Source: Bradyrhizobium sp. Y36 | Lineage (GTDB): Bacteria; Pseudomonadota; Alphaproteobacteria; Rhizobiales; Xanthobacteraceae | DNA: 64,000 bases | NCBI RefSeq assembly: GCF_002531575.1 | Contig: NZ_NWTI01000003.1 | Location: 372,001-436,000 of the forward strand | Direction of reading: 5' to 3' | Shown here: positions 37,037 to 44,666 of the stretch, piece after piece | Layout of the letters: each line of letters begins with the position of its first letter | Numbering within the stretch: position 1 is the stretch's first letter | Notes under the pieces: model-generated | What the model saw: the letters and a program-made list of their open reading frames with translations, nothing else | Told to the model about the DNA's origin: nothing | Databases searched by the model: none | Position numbers and translations under genes: made by a program

Positions 37037-37067
37037 GTGATGTCTCCTGTTGTTCTGTTGCGGTGTG

Positions 37068-38810
37068 TCAGGCGGAGGCGCGGATGCGCTGCTTGTCGTA
37101 GAGGTCCTTCTCGTCGTCGGCGATCGGGACGACATAGGGCTCGACGGCGCGTTTCTCGCTGGTCATCTTGCCGTCCTGCTTGGAGAGCAGCGTGTGGCAG
37201 AACCAGTTCTCGTTGTCCTTCTCCGGGAAATCGGTGCGCCAGTGATAGAGGCCCCAGCGGCTCTCCTCGCGGTAGAGCGAGGCGTGCGCGGCCATGTCGG
37301 CGCAGTCCATGATCGACTGCACTTCGAGCGCGCGGAGCAGCTCGTGCGCATTGCGCGCGATCATGCGCTCCTGCATGTCCTCCCGCGTTTCGGCGAGACG
37401 GCGCATGCCGAGCTCGTACTTGCGGGTGACCTTCGGCGGCTGCAGATAGTCGTTGACCAGGCGCCGGGTCTTGTACTCGATCTGGTTCGGCGGGATGCCG
37501 TCCTCGCGCTTGGTCGGCGCCATCACGCGATCGCGCTCCATGGCAACATCCGCCGCGTCGAACTCTGCAAAATCATGGCTGTCGGCGAACTCCATCGCGT
37601 CGATGCCGGCGACCGAGCCATTGGTGAAGGCGCCAAGCATGTAGTTGTGCGGCACGCTCGCCATGTCGCCGGCGGCATAGAGGCCCGGCACGGTGGTGCG
37701 GGCATTGTCGTCCACGAACACGCCGGAGGCGCTGTGGCCGGAGCAGAAGCCGATCTCGGAGATGTGCATCTCGATCGATTCGCTGCGATAGTCGACCCCG
37801 CGCCCCTGCTGGAACAGACCGCGGGTCGGACGCTCGACCTTGTGCAGCGTGGATTCGATCTCGGAGATGGTGTCGGGGTGCAGATGCTTGAGCTGGAGGA
37901 ACACCGGGCCCTTGCCCGACAGCAGCTCGTTGTAGAATTCCAGCATCATCTGACCGGACCAGTAGTCGCATTCGATGAAGCGCGAACCCTCGTTATTCGC
38001 CGTATAGGCGCCGAAGGGACCGGCGACATAGGCGCAGGCCGGGCCGTTGTAGTCCTTGATCAGCGGATTGATCTGGAAGCATTCGAGATTCGCGAGTGCG
38101 GCGCCGGCGTGATAGGCCATGGCGTAGCCATCGCCGGAATTGGCGGCGTTCTCGTAGGTGCCGAACATGTAGCCGGAGGTCGGCAGGCCCAGTCGCCCGG
38201 CGGCGCCCATGCAGAGGATCACGGCCTTGGCCTTGATCACCAGCATTTCGGCCGTGCGGGTGTTGACCGACACTGCGCCGGCGATGCGGCCGTCGGCGGA
38301 CTTCAAAAGCCGCGTGGCCATGTAACGGTTCGAGATCAGGATGCGGGCCCGGCGGAGCTGGCGATACAGCGCTTTCTTCACGGTCTCGCCGTTCGGCATC
38401 GGCAGCACGTAGGTGCCGATGTGGTGCACCTTCTTGACGGCATAGTCGCCGTTCTCGTTCTTCAGGAAGCGGATGCCGAAGCTGTCGAGCTCCTCGATGA
38501 TGCCAAAGCAGTTCTGCGCATATTTATAGACCGCCTTCTGGTCGACGATGCCGTCATTGGCGATGGTGATTTCCTTGGTGTACTGCTCCGGCGTCGCGTA
38601 TCCGGGAATGACGGCATTGTTCAGCCCGTCCATGCCCATCGAGATCGCGCCGGAGCGCTTGACGTTGGCCTTTTCGAGCAGGACGACGTTGGCCTTCGGG
38701 TTCTTCAGCTTCGCCTTCAGCGCCGCCATCGGGCCGGCGGTGCCGCCGCCGATCACCAGCACATCGCAGGAAACCTCCGAAAGTCCGTCGACGATCTGAT
38801 CTAGTGACAT
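37068..38810 (-). CDS. FAD-dependent reductase, adenylylsulfate-reductase alpha (AprA)-like
   Basis: 580 residues, FAD-binding domain 2 (fumarate reductase / succinate dehydrogenase / AprA) superfamily. The FAD Rossmann motif VIGGGTAGPMAALKAK is at about 20-35. GHSASG (His359) followed by TTVPGLYAAGD (about 371-382) resembles AprA rather than SdhA. The C-terminal HWRTDFPEKDNENWF segment also recalls AprA. No sat, qmo or dsr genes are nearby, so true sulfate reduction or sulfide oxidation is unlikely; the substrate is unknown. The start MSLDQIVDGLSE at ATG 38810 is 76 bases from the shared AACTAATYG motif. Cytoplasmic. Confidence 0.82.
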   Translation of the reverse strand: MSLDQIVDGLSEVSCDVLVIGGGTAGPMAALKAKLKNPKANVVLLEKANVKRSGAISMGMDGLNNAVIPGYATPEQYTKEITIANDGIVDQKAVYKYAQNCFGIIEELDSFGIRFLKNENGDYAVKKVHHIGTYVLPMPNGETVKKALYRQLRRARILISNRYMATRLLKSADGRIAGAVSVNTRTAEMLVIKAKAVILCMGAAGRLGLPTSGYMFGTYENAANSGDGYAMAYHAGAALANLECFQINPLIKDYNGPACAYVAGPFGAYTANNEGSRFIECDYWSGQMMLEFYNELLSGKGPVFLQLKHLHPDTISEIESTLHKVERPTRGLFQQGRGVDYRSESIEMHISEIGFCSGHSASGVFVDDNARTTVPGLYAAGDMASVPHNYMLGAFTNGSVAGIDAMEFADSHDFAEFDAADVAMERDRVMAPTKREDGIPPNQIEYKTRRLVNDYLQPPKVTRKYELGMRRLAETREDMQERMIARNAHELLRALEVQSIMDCADMAAHASLYREESRWGLYHWRTDFPEKDNENWFCHTLLSKQDGKMTSEKRAVEPYVVPIADDEKDLYDKQRIRASA

Positions 38811-38880
38811 CACTTGCTCCTGGTTCGCCGATCTTCGGCGCCTTTGCATCAGACTTGTTCAGGGGGCGTCGCGGCGATAG

Positions 38881-38889
38881 CAATTAGTT
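38881..38889 (-). promoter_or_regulatory. AACTAATYG motif, site 1 (upstream of AprA-like gene)
   Basis: Minus-strand AACTAATTG in a partly palindromic context (GCAA-TTAG-TTGT read on the plus strand). Centred 76 bases before the start codon. One of four copies in this cluster. Confidence 0.6.
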
Positions 38890-38912
38890 GTCGCCGGGAC
38901 GCGATTTGCGCC

Positions 38913-39686
38913 TCAGCGCTCGACAAAGGCCTTTTCGATGACGAAATGGCCGGGCTGGCTGTGGTTGCCCTCGACGAAGCCACGCTCGTCAAACATGGCG
39001 TGCAGCTCCTCGAGCATCGCCGGGCTGCCGCACAGCATGATGCGGTCGGTCTCGATGTCGAGGCCGCCCTGGCCGATGTCGTCGAACAGCTGGTTCGACG
39101 CGATCAGGTCGGTGATGCGGCCGCGGTTCCGGAACGGCTCGCGGGTGACGGTCGGGTAGTAGACCAGCTTGTCGCGGATCAGCGGGCCGAAGAACTCGTG
39201 ATTGCGCAGGCCATCGACGACGTGCTCGCCATAAGCGAGCTCGGAGACCTGGCGGCAACCGTGAGCGAGCACGATGGTCTCGTAATTCTCGTAGACATCA
39301 GGGTCCTTGATCAGGCTGGCGAAGGGAGCAAGGCCCGTTCCCGTCGAGAGCAGCAGCAGGCGTTTTCCCGGAATGAGATTGCCGGTGATCAGCGTGCCCG
39401 TGGCCTTGCGGCCGACCAGGATGATGTCGCCTTCCCGGATCTTCTGCAGGCGCGAGGTCAGCGGACCGTCCTGCACCTTGATCGAGAAAAATTCGAGCGC
39501 CTCCTCGTGATTGGCGCTGGCCATGCTGTAGGCCCGCATCAAGGGCTTGCCTTCGACCTCCAGTCCGATCATCGCGAACTGGCCATTCTGGAACCGAAAG
39601 CCGGGATCGCGCGTCGCGGTGAAGCTGAACAGGGCTTCGGTCCAGTGCCGGACCGACAAAACCGTTTCCTTCTGAAATGCGCTCAT
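38913..39686 (-). CDS. fpr: Ferredoxin-NADP(+) reductase
   Basis: 257 residues, bacterial-type FPR. FAD-binding RAYSMAS near residue 50, NADP-binding STGTGLAPFASL near 113, ELAYGEHV, and the C-terminal EKAFVER tail characteristic of proteobacterial FPRs. Moves electrons between NADPH and ferredoxin, here most likely the adjacent AprB-like ferredoxin. ATG 39686 fits GGAGA better than ATG 39689. A copy of the AACTAATYG motif sits 79 bases upstream. Confidence 0.93.
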   Translation of the reverse strand: MSAFQKETVLSVRHWTEALFSFTATRDPGFRFQNGQFAMIGLEVEGKPLMRAYSMASANHEEALEFFSIKVQDGPLTSRLQKIREGDIILVGRKATGTLITGNLIPGKRLLLLSTGTGLAPFASLIKDPDVYENYETIVLAHGCRQVSELAYGEHVVDGLRNHEFFGPLIRDKLVYYPTVTREPFRNRGRITDLIASNQLFDDIGQGGLDIETDRIMLCGSPAMLEELHAMFDERGFVEGNHSQPGHFVIEKAFVER

Positions 39687-39759
39687 CATCTCTCCTTGTC
39701 GATGATGCCAAGGTCACGGAGAGAGGAGAGTCCGGCAATTCGGAAGTGAATTTCCCGGT

Positions 39760-39768
39760 CGATTAGTT
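39760..39768 (-). promoter_or_regulatory. AACTAATYG motif, site 2 (upstream of fpr)
   Basis: Minus-strand AACTAATCG centred about 79 bases from the fpr start, nearly the same distance as site 1 from its gene. Lies in the fpr/DUF971 divergent region. Confidence 0.6.
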
Positions 39769-39832
39769 TCACATTTCGCGGGCGGTGATTGAAGGCGAGG
39801 CAGCGACAGGCGGGGCGACGCGCCAACACCGG

Positions 39833-39841
39833 CAATTAGTT
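39833..39841. promoter_or_regulatory. AACTAATYG motif, site 3 (upstream of DUF971 gene)
   Basis: The most symmetric copy: GCAATTAGTTGC, a perfect GCAA-N4-TTGC palindrome, with the AACTAATTG core on the minus strand. Centred about 53 bases before the rightward DUF971 start and 73 bases from site 2. Confidence 0.6.
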
Positions 39842-39890
39842 GCTATTCACGCATGCCCGCTCCGACATAGACAGAAGTTGGAGGTTCCTC

Positions 39891-40193
39891 ATGACCATGA
39901 CTCCGGTGGCCCCGACCGTGTCCGAGTACGAAGCGAGCGATGATCTCGCAACGCTGCTCGTCCGCACCGCGCAGGACGATTCGCTGAGCGTGCCGGCCGA
40001 AACCCTCCGCCTGTCATGCAAATGCGCGCACTGCACCCGCGCCCGCTTCGACGGCCGCTTCCCGGAGACATTTCCGGGGATTGCGATCACCGAGATCGGC
40101 GATCTCGGCTACGGGCTGAACATCGCGTTCTCGGACGGGCATAACAGGGGGATCTATCCGAAGACGTATCTGCTGAGCCTGGCGGGGCGCTGA
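39891..40193 (+). CDS. DUF971 domain protein
   Basis: 100 residues, single DUF971 domain (the N-terminal domain also found in gamma-butyrobetaine hydroxylases). The hallmark LRLSCKCAHCTR holds the metal-binding Cys pair plus a third Cys, with IAFSDGHNRGIYPKTYLLSL at the end. Stand-alone DUF971 proteins have been linked to iron-sulfur cluster handling, which would fit the ferredoxin next door (inference). ATG 39891 has GGAGG eight bases upstream. Divergent from fpr. Confidence 0.82.
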   Translation: MTMTPVAPTVSEYEASDDLATLLVRTAQDDSLSVPAETLRLSCKCAHCTRARFDGRFPETFPGIAITEIGDLGYGLNIAFSDGHNRGIYPKTYLLSLAGR

Positions 40194-40206
40194 CCCAGTA
40201 TTCGGT

Positions 40207-40308
40207 GTCATGCCCCGGCTTGACCGGGGCATCCAGTACGCCGCGGCCTCTCCGTAAGCCATGGCAGTCTCTGGAATACTGGATCGCCCGGTCAAGCCGG
40301 GCGATGAC
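40207..40308. repeat. Long palindromic intergenic repeat
   Basis: CATGCCCCGGCTTGACCGGG at 40209 onward matches the reverse complement of the block ending near 40306 (about 27 of 30 bases). Same family as 34407-34492 and 13971-14085. It separates the DUF971 gene from the crp promoter and may terminate the former. Confidence 0.8.
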
Positions 40309-40320
40309 GGCGGCGTAAAG

Positions 40321-40337
40321 CTGGCACGGACATTGCT
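40321..40337 (+). promoter_or_regulatory. Sigma-54 (-24/-12) promoter of the Crp-family gene
   Basis: CTGGCACGGACATTGCT matches YTGGCACGRNNNTTGCW at every fixed position. The GC of -12 is about 35 bases before ATG 40372, leaving a leader of about 25 bases. An enhancer site was not identified; the region upstream is a repeat. Confidence 0.75.
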
Positions 40338-40371
40338 CCTCTTTAGAACGGTTTGAACGTTCCGGAGGCAG

Positions 40372-41148
40372 ATGATGTTGCAGGCGGCGAATGTGGTTCG
40401 CGGGGCCGTTCCCCCGGCAGTCCGGCCTGCGGGTAGTTCCTCGCTACTGCTTACTGAGAACCAGCGATGGATCGGTGGGCCGCCGCCGCTGATGGACAAG
40501 CTCTCGCCGCGCGAGCGGGAGTTGGTTCTGAAGCAGGGCCGGCGAAAAGTGCTCAATCGCGGCCAGACCTTGTTCAGCCAGGGCGGCAAGCATGACGGCA
40601 TCTGGCTGATCGAGAGCGGCCGCATCCGGGTGTTCTACACCTCGCCACAGGGGCGCGAGATCACACTCGCCTATTGGCATGTCGGCAATTTCGTCGGCGG
40701 ACCCGAAGTGTTCGAAGGCACCGTGCATCAATGGTCTGGCGTCCCCTCCAGCAATTGCAGCGTCGTGCACCTGCCCGGCAAGGAGCTGCGGTCCCTTGCG
40801 GCGGAGATCCCGAATCTTGCGATCGGCCTGATCGAAGGCCTCACCTTCAAGGGCAAATGCTATTCGGCCCTGGCGCAGATGCTGGGAACGCGCTCGATCA
40901 CCCAGCGCCTTGCACATCTCTTGTTGCATCTCGTCGAACTCTACGGCGTCGAGGACGCCGACGGCACCGTGATCGCAGCCGCCTTCACCCATGCCGACAT
41001 CGCTCACATGGTCGGCGCCACCAGGCAATGGGTCACGATCAGCCTGAAGCGCATGCAGGAGAAGGGAATCGTGTTGACCAAGCGGTCGCAGATCCTGGTC
41101 TGCCGCACCGACGTGCTGGAGGAGATGCGCGGCCACGCATCCGACTAG
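40372..41148 (+). CDS. Crp/Fnr-family transcriptional regulator
   Basis: 258 residues. A cyclic-nucleotide-binding-like beta-barrel (about 50-165: NRGQTLFSQGGKHDGIWLIE) is followed by a C-terminal winged HTH with FTHADIAHMVGATRQWVTIS and LKRMQEKGIV. The recognition helix TRQWVT lacks the E--SR signature of FNR, so it should not read TTGAT sites. Candidate target is the AACTAATYG motif in four promoters around it. The N-terminal 35 residues are an unusual extension. No FNR-type Cys cluster. ATG 40372 or 40375, both behind GGAGG. Confidence 0.92.
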   Translation: MMLQAANVVRGAVPPAVRPAGSSSLLLTENQRWIGGPPPLMDKLSPRERELVLKQGRRKVLNRGQTLFSQGGKHDGIWLIESGRIRVFYTSPQGREITLAYWHVGNFVGGPEVFEGTVHQWSGVPSSNCSVVHLPGKELRSLAAEIPNLAIGLIEGLTFKGKCYSALAQMLGTRSITQRLAHLLLHLVELYGVEDADGTVIAAAFTHADIAHMVGATRQWVTISLKRMQEKGIVLTKRSQILVCRTDVLEEMRGHASD

Positions 41149-41234
41149 AGGAATTTGCGGCCAAGGCCGATGCACAGGCAAGCGGCTTTATAGTGCAGGA
41201 CTGCTCAAGGAGTATGCAATCACCTTTTCCCGGC

Positions 41235-41243
41235 AACTAATCG
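41235..41243 (+). promoter_or_regulatory. AACTAATYG motif, site 4 (upstream of the ABC transporter operon)
   Basis: Plus-strand AACTAATCG, preceded by CGGC as in other copies; centred about 92 bases before the binding-protein start. Sits in the 181-base gap after the Crp gene, which holds no other feature I can support. Confidence 0.6.
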
Positions 41244-41329
41244 ACTGCCGTCGCCATTCCGGATTTGCCGTGTCCCCTCCCTCACCCAATCATGGCAATC
41301 ACAGCACATCCAACCGAATGAGGATGAGA

Positions 41330-42751
41330 ATGGTCCGCCATCTTCCCACGCTCTCGATCGCGATGTCGGTGACGTCGCTGGCGATATTCACTGCGCAGCC
41401 GGCCTCGGCGGAGACCGTCACGCTCGGCATCGGAACGCAGGACACCACGACCAACACCGTGACCGCCGGCGTCGTCATCCGCCAGTTGCATCTCCTGGAG
41501 AAGTACCTGCCGAAAGACGGCAAATACGCCAACATCAAGTTCGAATTGGAGTGGCAGAACTTCACCTCCGGTCCGCCCGTCACCAATGCGATGATGGCGA
41601 ACAAGCTGCAGATCGGCATGATGGGCGACTATCCGCTGATCGTGAACGGCTTCACCTTCGAGAGTAACCCCGAGAGCAAGAGCCGCCTGATGGGCATCGC
41701 GGCCTACAGCCTCTCCGGCTCGGGCAACGGCCTCGTCGTCCACAAGGACTCGCCCTATTTCGACCTCGCCGATCTCAAGGGCAAGCTCGTCAGCGTACCC
41801 TTCGGCTCCGCCGCGCACGGCATGGTGCTCAAAGCGATGCAGGATCGCGGCTATGCCTCCGACTTCTTCCAGCTCGTCAGCCAGAGCCCGGAGGTTGGCT
41901 CGACCAATCTCCAGGAGAAGAAGATCGACGCGCACGCCGACTTCGTCCCCTTCGCCGAGTTGCTGCCGTTCCGTGGCTTCGCACGAAAGATCTTTGACGG
42001 CGTCGAGACGAATCTGCCGACCTTCCACGGCATCGTCGTCCGCACCGATTTTGCCGAGAAGTATCCGGAAGTCGTCGTCGCCTATTTCAAGGCGTTGATC
42101 GCCGCGAACCAGTGGCTGCGCGACGACCCCAAGCTGGCCGCGGAGAAAATCCAGGAATGGACCGGCATCAACAAGGAAGTCGTCTACATCTTCCTAGGGC
42201 CCAGCGGCAATATGACGACCGACCCGACAGTCAAGCCGGCGCTGATCGATGCCGCCACGACCGACGTCAAGGTGCTGCAGAATCTCGGCCGCATGAAGGA
42301 GTTCGATCCGAAGAAATGGGTCGACGACAGCTACATCCGCAAGGCCTATGCCGAGATGAAGCTCGACTACGACGCGCAGCTTGCAAGCACGAAGAATTAC
42401 GAGATCTCGGGCGAGGACGCCTTCTGCAAGAAGCCGATCGCAGATCCGCGCAAGGCCGGGGAAGTCTGGGTCGACGATGCCGGCATCATGCCTTTCTCGT
42501 CCACCGCTTGCACCCTCGGCGCCTACGCCGACTACAAGGCCAAGGGCAAGAAGATCAACGTCGCCTATGTCTTCGACACCACGCGCGGCATCAAGCTGTT
42601 CGCCGACCAGGCCTTCTTCGCGGTCGGCAATGGCGACGTTGCCCCGTTCCTGCTGAAGAAGGACGCCGAAGCCTATGCCGCCAAGATCAGCGGCAAGGTG
42701 CTCGGCTTCGACGACGCGGTGAAGGCCGCCGTCGGCGGAGGCAAGACGTGA
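41330..42751 (+). CDS. NitT/TauT-type periplasmic binding protein with C-terminal NosL-like domain
   Basis: 473 residues, about 140 longer than SsuA/TauA proteins. Signal peptide ending QPASA; SBP domain about 28-345 (SsuA/NrtA type; the tract KLVSVPFGSAAHGMVLKAMQ is typical). The last ~100 residues (about 365-465) read like NosL: Cys366, IMPFSSTACTLGAYADY, VAYVFDTTRGIK, then APFLLKKDAEAYAAKISGKV. NosL is a copper-binding accessory lipoprotein. ATG 41330 has AGGA upstream; 41318 and 41324 are alternatives. First gene of the transporter operon and overlaps the permease with no hairpin between. Confidence 0.8.
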   Translation: MVRHLPTLSIAMSVTSLAIFTAQPASAETVTLGIGTQDTTTNTVTAGVVIRQLHLLEKYLPKDGKYANIKFELEWQNFTSGPPVTNAMMANKLQIGMMGDYPLIVNGFTFESNPESKSRLMGIAAYSLSGSGNGLVVHKDSPYFDLADLKGKLVSVPFGSAAHGMVLKAMQDRGYASDFFQLVSQSPEVGSTNLQEKKIDAHADFVPFAELLPFRGFARKIFDGVETNLPTFHGIVVRTDFAEKYPEVVVAYFKALIAANQWLRDDPKLAAEKIQEWTGINKEVVYIFLGPSGNMTTDPTVKPALIDAATTDVKVLQNLGRMKEFDPKKWVDDSYIRKAYAEMKLDYDAQLASTKNYEISGEDAFCKKPIADPRKAGEVWVDDAGIMPFSSTACTLGAYADYKAKGKKINVAYVFDTTRGIKLFADQAFFAVGNGDVAPFLLKKDAEAYAAKISGKVLGFDDAVKAAVGGGKT

Positions 42752-43659
42752 GCAGCCCCGCCCTCGCCAGACATCCCGAGCACAGCATGCCGGCAACAGC
42801 ACTTGCAGAGGCGGGCTCCACGCCCGCCGTCGTCACCCCGCCCACCGCGCCACCTTCCTTCGGCACGCTCGCACTGCGCTGGTACCGGCTCAACCGGGCC
42901 GGCCTGCGCGCGACCGCGATCGGGGTGATCTCGCTGCTCGCCTTCCTGCTGGTCTGGCACCTGCTCACCACCTATCGCGTCGTGTTCTTCGTGCGCTTCA
43001 CCAACGTGCCCTCGCCGCTCGCGGTCTATGCGAGCTTCAGCAAGGCGATCCACGATCCCAAATTCCTGATGCACATCCTGCTCAGCTGCCGGCGCATCTT
43101 CATCGGGTTCTCGCTGGCGGCCGTCGTCGGCGTGCCGCTCGGCCTGATCATGGGCCGTTTCAAGCTGGTGCATGAGATCGTCTTCCCCGTGGCCGAAGTG
43201 CTGCGTCCAATCCCGGCGATCGCCTGGGTGCCGATGGCGATCATGCTGTGGCCGACCAACGAGCAGAGCATCGTCTTCATCACCTTCCTCGGCTCGTTCT
43301 TCCCGATCCTGGTCAACACGCTGCACGGCATGTCGCTGGTTGATCCGGTGTTGGTGCGCGCCGCGCAATGTCTCGGCGCCCGCGAGCGCTCGATCTTCCG
43401 CGAGGTGTATTTCCCGGCCTCGCTGCCGCACATCTTCACCGGTCTCACCGTGGGCATGGGTGTCGCCTGGGTGTCGCTGATCGCCGCCGAGATGATCTCC
43501 GGGCAGTACGGCATCGGTTATTTCACTTGGGAAGCTTACTCCCTTGTCCAATACGCTGACATCGCGCTCGGCATGATCGCGATCGGCGTGCTCGGGCTCG
43601 GATCGAGCGTCCTGATCAGGGGCGCGGGACGTTTGGTGATGCCGTGGAGCGCAAAATGA
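42748..43659 (+). CDS. NitT/TauT-type ABC transporter permease (SsuC-like)
   Basis: About 303 residues from GTG 42748, which overlaps the upstream TGA (GTGA) and has GGAGG at good spacing; ATG 42787 (290 residues) is the alternative. Six membrane helices; the EAA loop RAAQCLGARERSIFREVYFP is near residue 215. The FPVAEVLRPIPAIAWVPMAI segment is typical of SsuC/TauC permeases. Channel for a sulfonate- or nitrate-like anion. Confidence 0.9.
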   Translation: MSSPALARHPEHSMPATALAEAGSTPAVVTPPTAPPSFGTLALRWYRLNRAGLRATAIGVISLLAFLLVWHLLTTYRVVFFVRFTNVPSPLAVYASFSKAIHDPKFLMHILLSCRRIFIGFSLAAVVGVPLGLIMGRFKLVHEIVFPVAEVLRPIPAIAWVPMAIMLWPTNEQSIVFITFLGSFFPILVNTLHGMSLVDPVLVRAAQCLGARERSIFREVYFPASLPHIFTGLTVGMGVAWVSLIAAEMISGQYGIGYFTWEAYSLVQYADIALGMIAIGVLGLGSSVLIRGAGRLVMPWSAK

Positions 43660-44528
43660 GCGAGGTCTCGGTCAACACGCCGAAAGGCCATATCGAGGTC
43701 AAGAACTTCTCCCTCGCCTACGAGACCATCGAGGGCGCGGTGCAAGCCGTCACCGACACCCGGATCCACGTGAAGCCTGGCGAGTTCGTCTCGATCGTCG
43801 GCCCGTCCGGCTGCGGAAAGTCGACGCTGCTCAATGCGGTCGCCGGCTTTCTCAAGCCCACGACCGGCATCGTCACCGTCGACGGCGAGCGTGTGAACGG
43901 CCCCAGCGCCGAGCGCGGCATGGTGTTCCAGCAATATTCCCTGTTTCCCTGGAAGACGGTGCGCGAGAACGTCGAGTTCGGCCTGAAGATGCGCGGCATG
44001 CCGCGTTCCCAGCGCGAGCGTGCCGCGCGCACCCTGCTGGGGCTCGCGGGTCTGGAGGCCTTCGAGAAGCACTATCCGGAAAGGCTCTCCGGCGGCATGA
44101 AGCAGCGCGTCGGCATCGTCCGTGCGCTGGCGACGGGGCCGAAGGTGCTGCTGCTGGACGAGCCCTTCGGCGCGCTCGACGCGCAGACGCGCGTCATCAT
44201 GCAGCAGATCCTCACCAACATGTGGCAGCGGCTGAAGATCTCGGTGCTGTTCGTCACCCACGACATCGACGAGGCGATCTTCCTGTCCGACCGCGTCTAC
44301 TGCATGACCGCACGCCCCGGCTCGATCAAGGCGGAGATCCCGATCCCGCTGGAGCGGCCGCGGCAGCAATCGATGATGATGTCGTCGGAATTCCTGGCGC
44401 TCCGCCGCGGGCTGATGTCCCTGATCCGCGAGGAGAGCCTGAAGGCGATGGGCGGCGAGATCAGCGACATGGGCATGCAGGGGCTCAACATCGAGCTGCA
44501 CGGCCATTCGCTGGCGGATGTGATTTGA
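43656..44528 (+). CDS. NitT/TauT-type ABC transporter ATP-binding protein (SsuB-like)
   Basis: 290 residues. Walker A GPSGCGKST near 50, Q-loop FQQYSLFPWKTV, signature LSGGMKQRVGI, Walker B LLLDEPFGALDAQTR, and THDIDEAIFLSDRV, all standard for the SsuB/TauB/NrtD family. ATG 43656 overlaps the permease stop and has GGAG upstream. Followed by a palindromic repeat that may terminate the operon. Confidence 0.92.
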   Translation: MSEVSVNTPKGHIEVKNFSLAYETIEGAVQAVTDTRIHVKPGEFVSIVGPSGCGKSTLLNAVAGFLKPTTGIVTVDGERVNGPSAERGMVFQQYSLFPWKTVRENVEFGLKMRGMPRSQRERAARTLLGLAGLEAFEKHYPERLSGGMKQRVGIVRALATGPKVLLLDEPFGALDAQTRVIMQQILTNMWQRLKISVLFVTHDIDEAIFLSDRVYCMTARPGSIKAEIPIPLERPRQQSMMMSSEFLALRRGLMSLIREESLKAMGGEISDMGMQGLNIELHGHSLADVI

Positions 44529-44561
44529 TTGGGCCGTCCCCCTCACGGCGATGACGGTCTC

Positions 44562-44650
44562 GTAGGGTGGGCAAAGCGAAGCGTGCCCACCACCTTTTGC
44601 AATCAGAAACAGATGGTGGGCACGGCGCTTCGCGCCTTTGCCCACCCTAC
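44562..44650. repeat. GTAGGGTGGGCAAAG palindromic repeat, copy 2
   Basis: Arms GTAGGGTGGGCAAAG (44562-44576) and CTTTGCCCACCCTAC (44636-44650), same as at 21766-21855, with the inner GCGTGCCCACCA / TGGTGGGCAC blocks also conserved. Again located between convergent genes. Confidence 0.85.
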
Positions 44651-44666
44651 GGCAGGGTTGCCCTGA

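Noticed and set aside
37050..38804. A 584-codon open frame on the plus strand opposite the AprA-like gene
   Set aside because: The minus-strand protein has FAD and AprA-type motifs and a sensible start; the plus frame has none.
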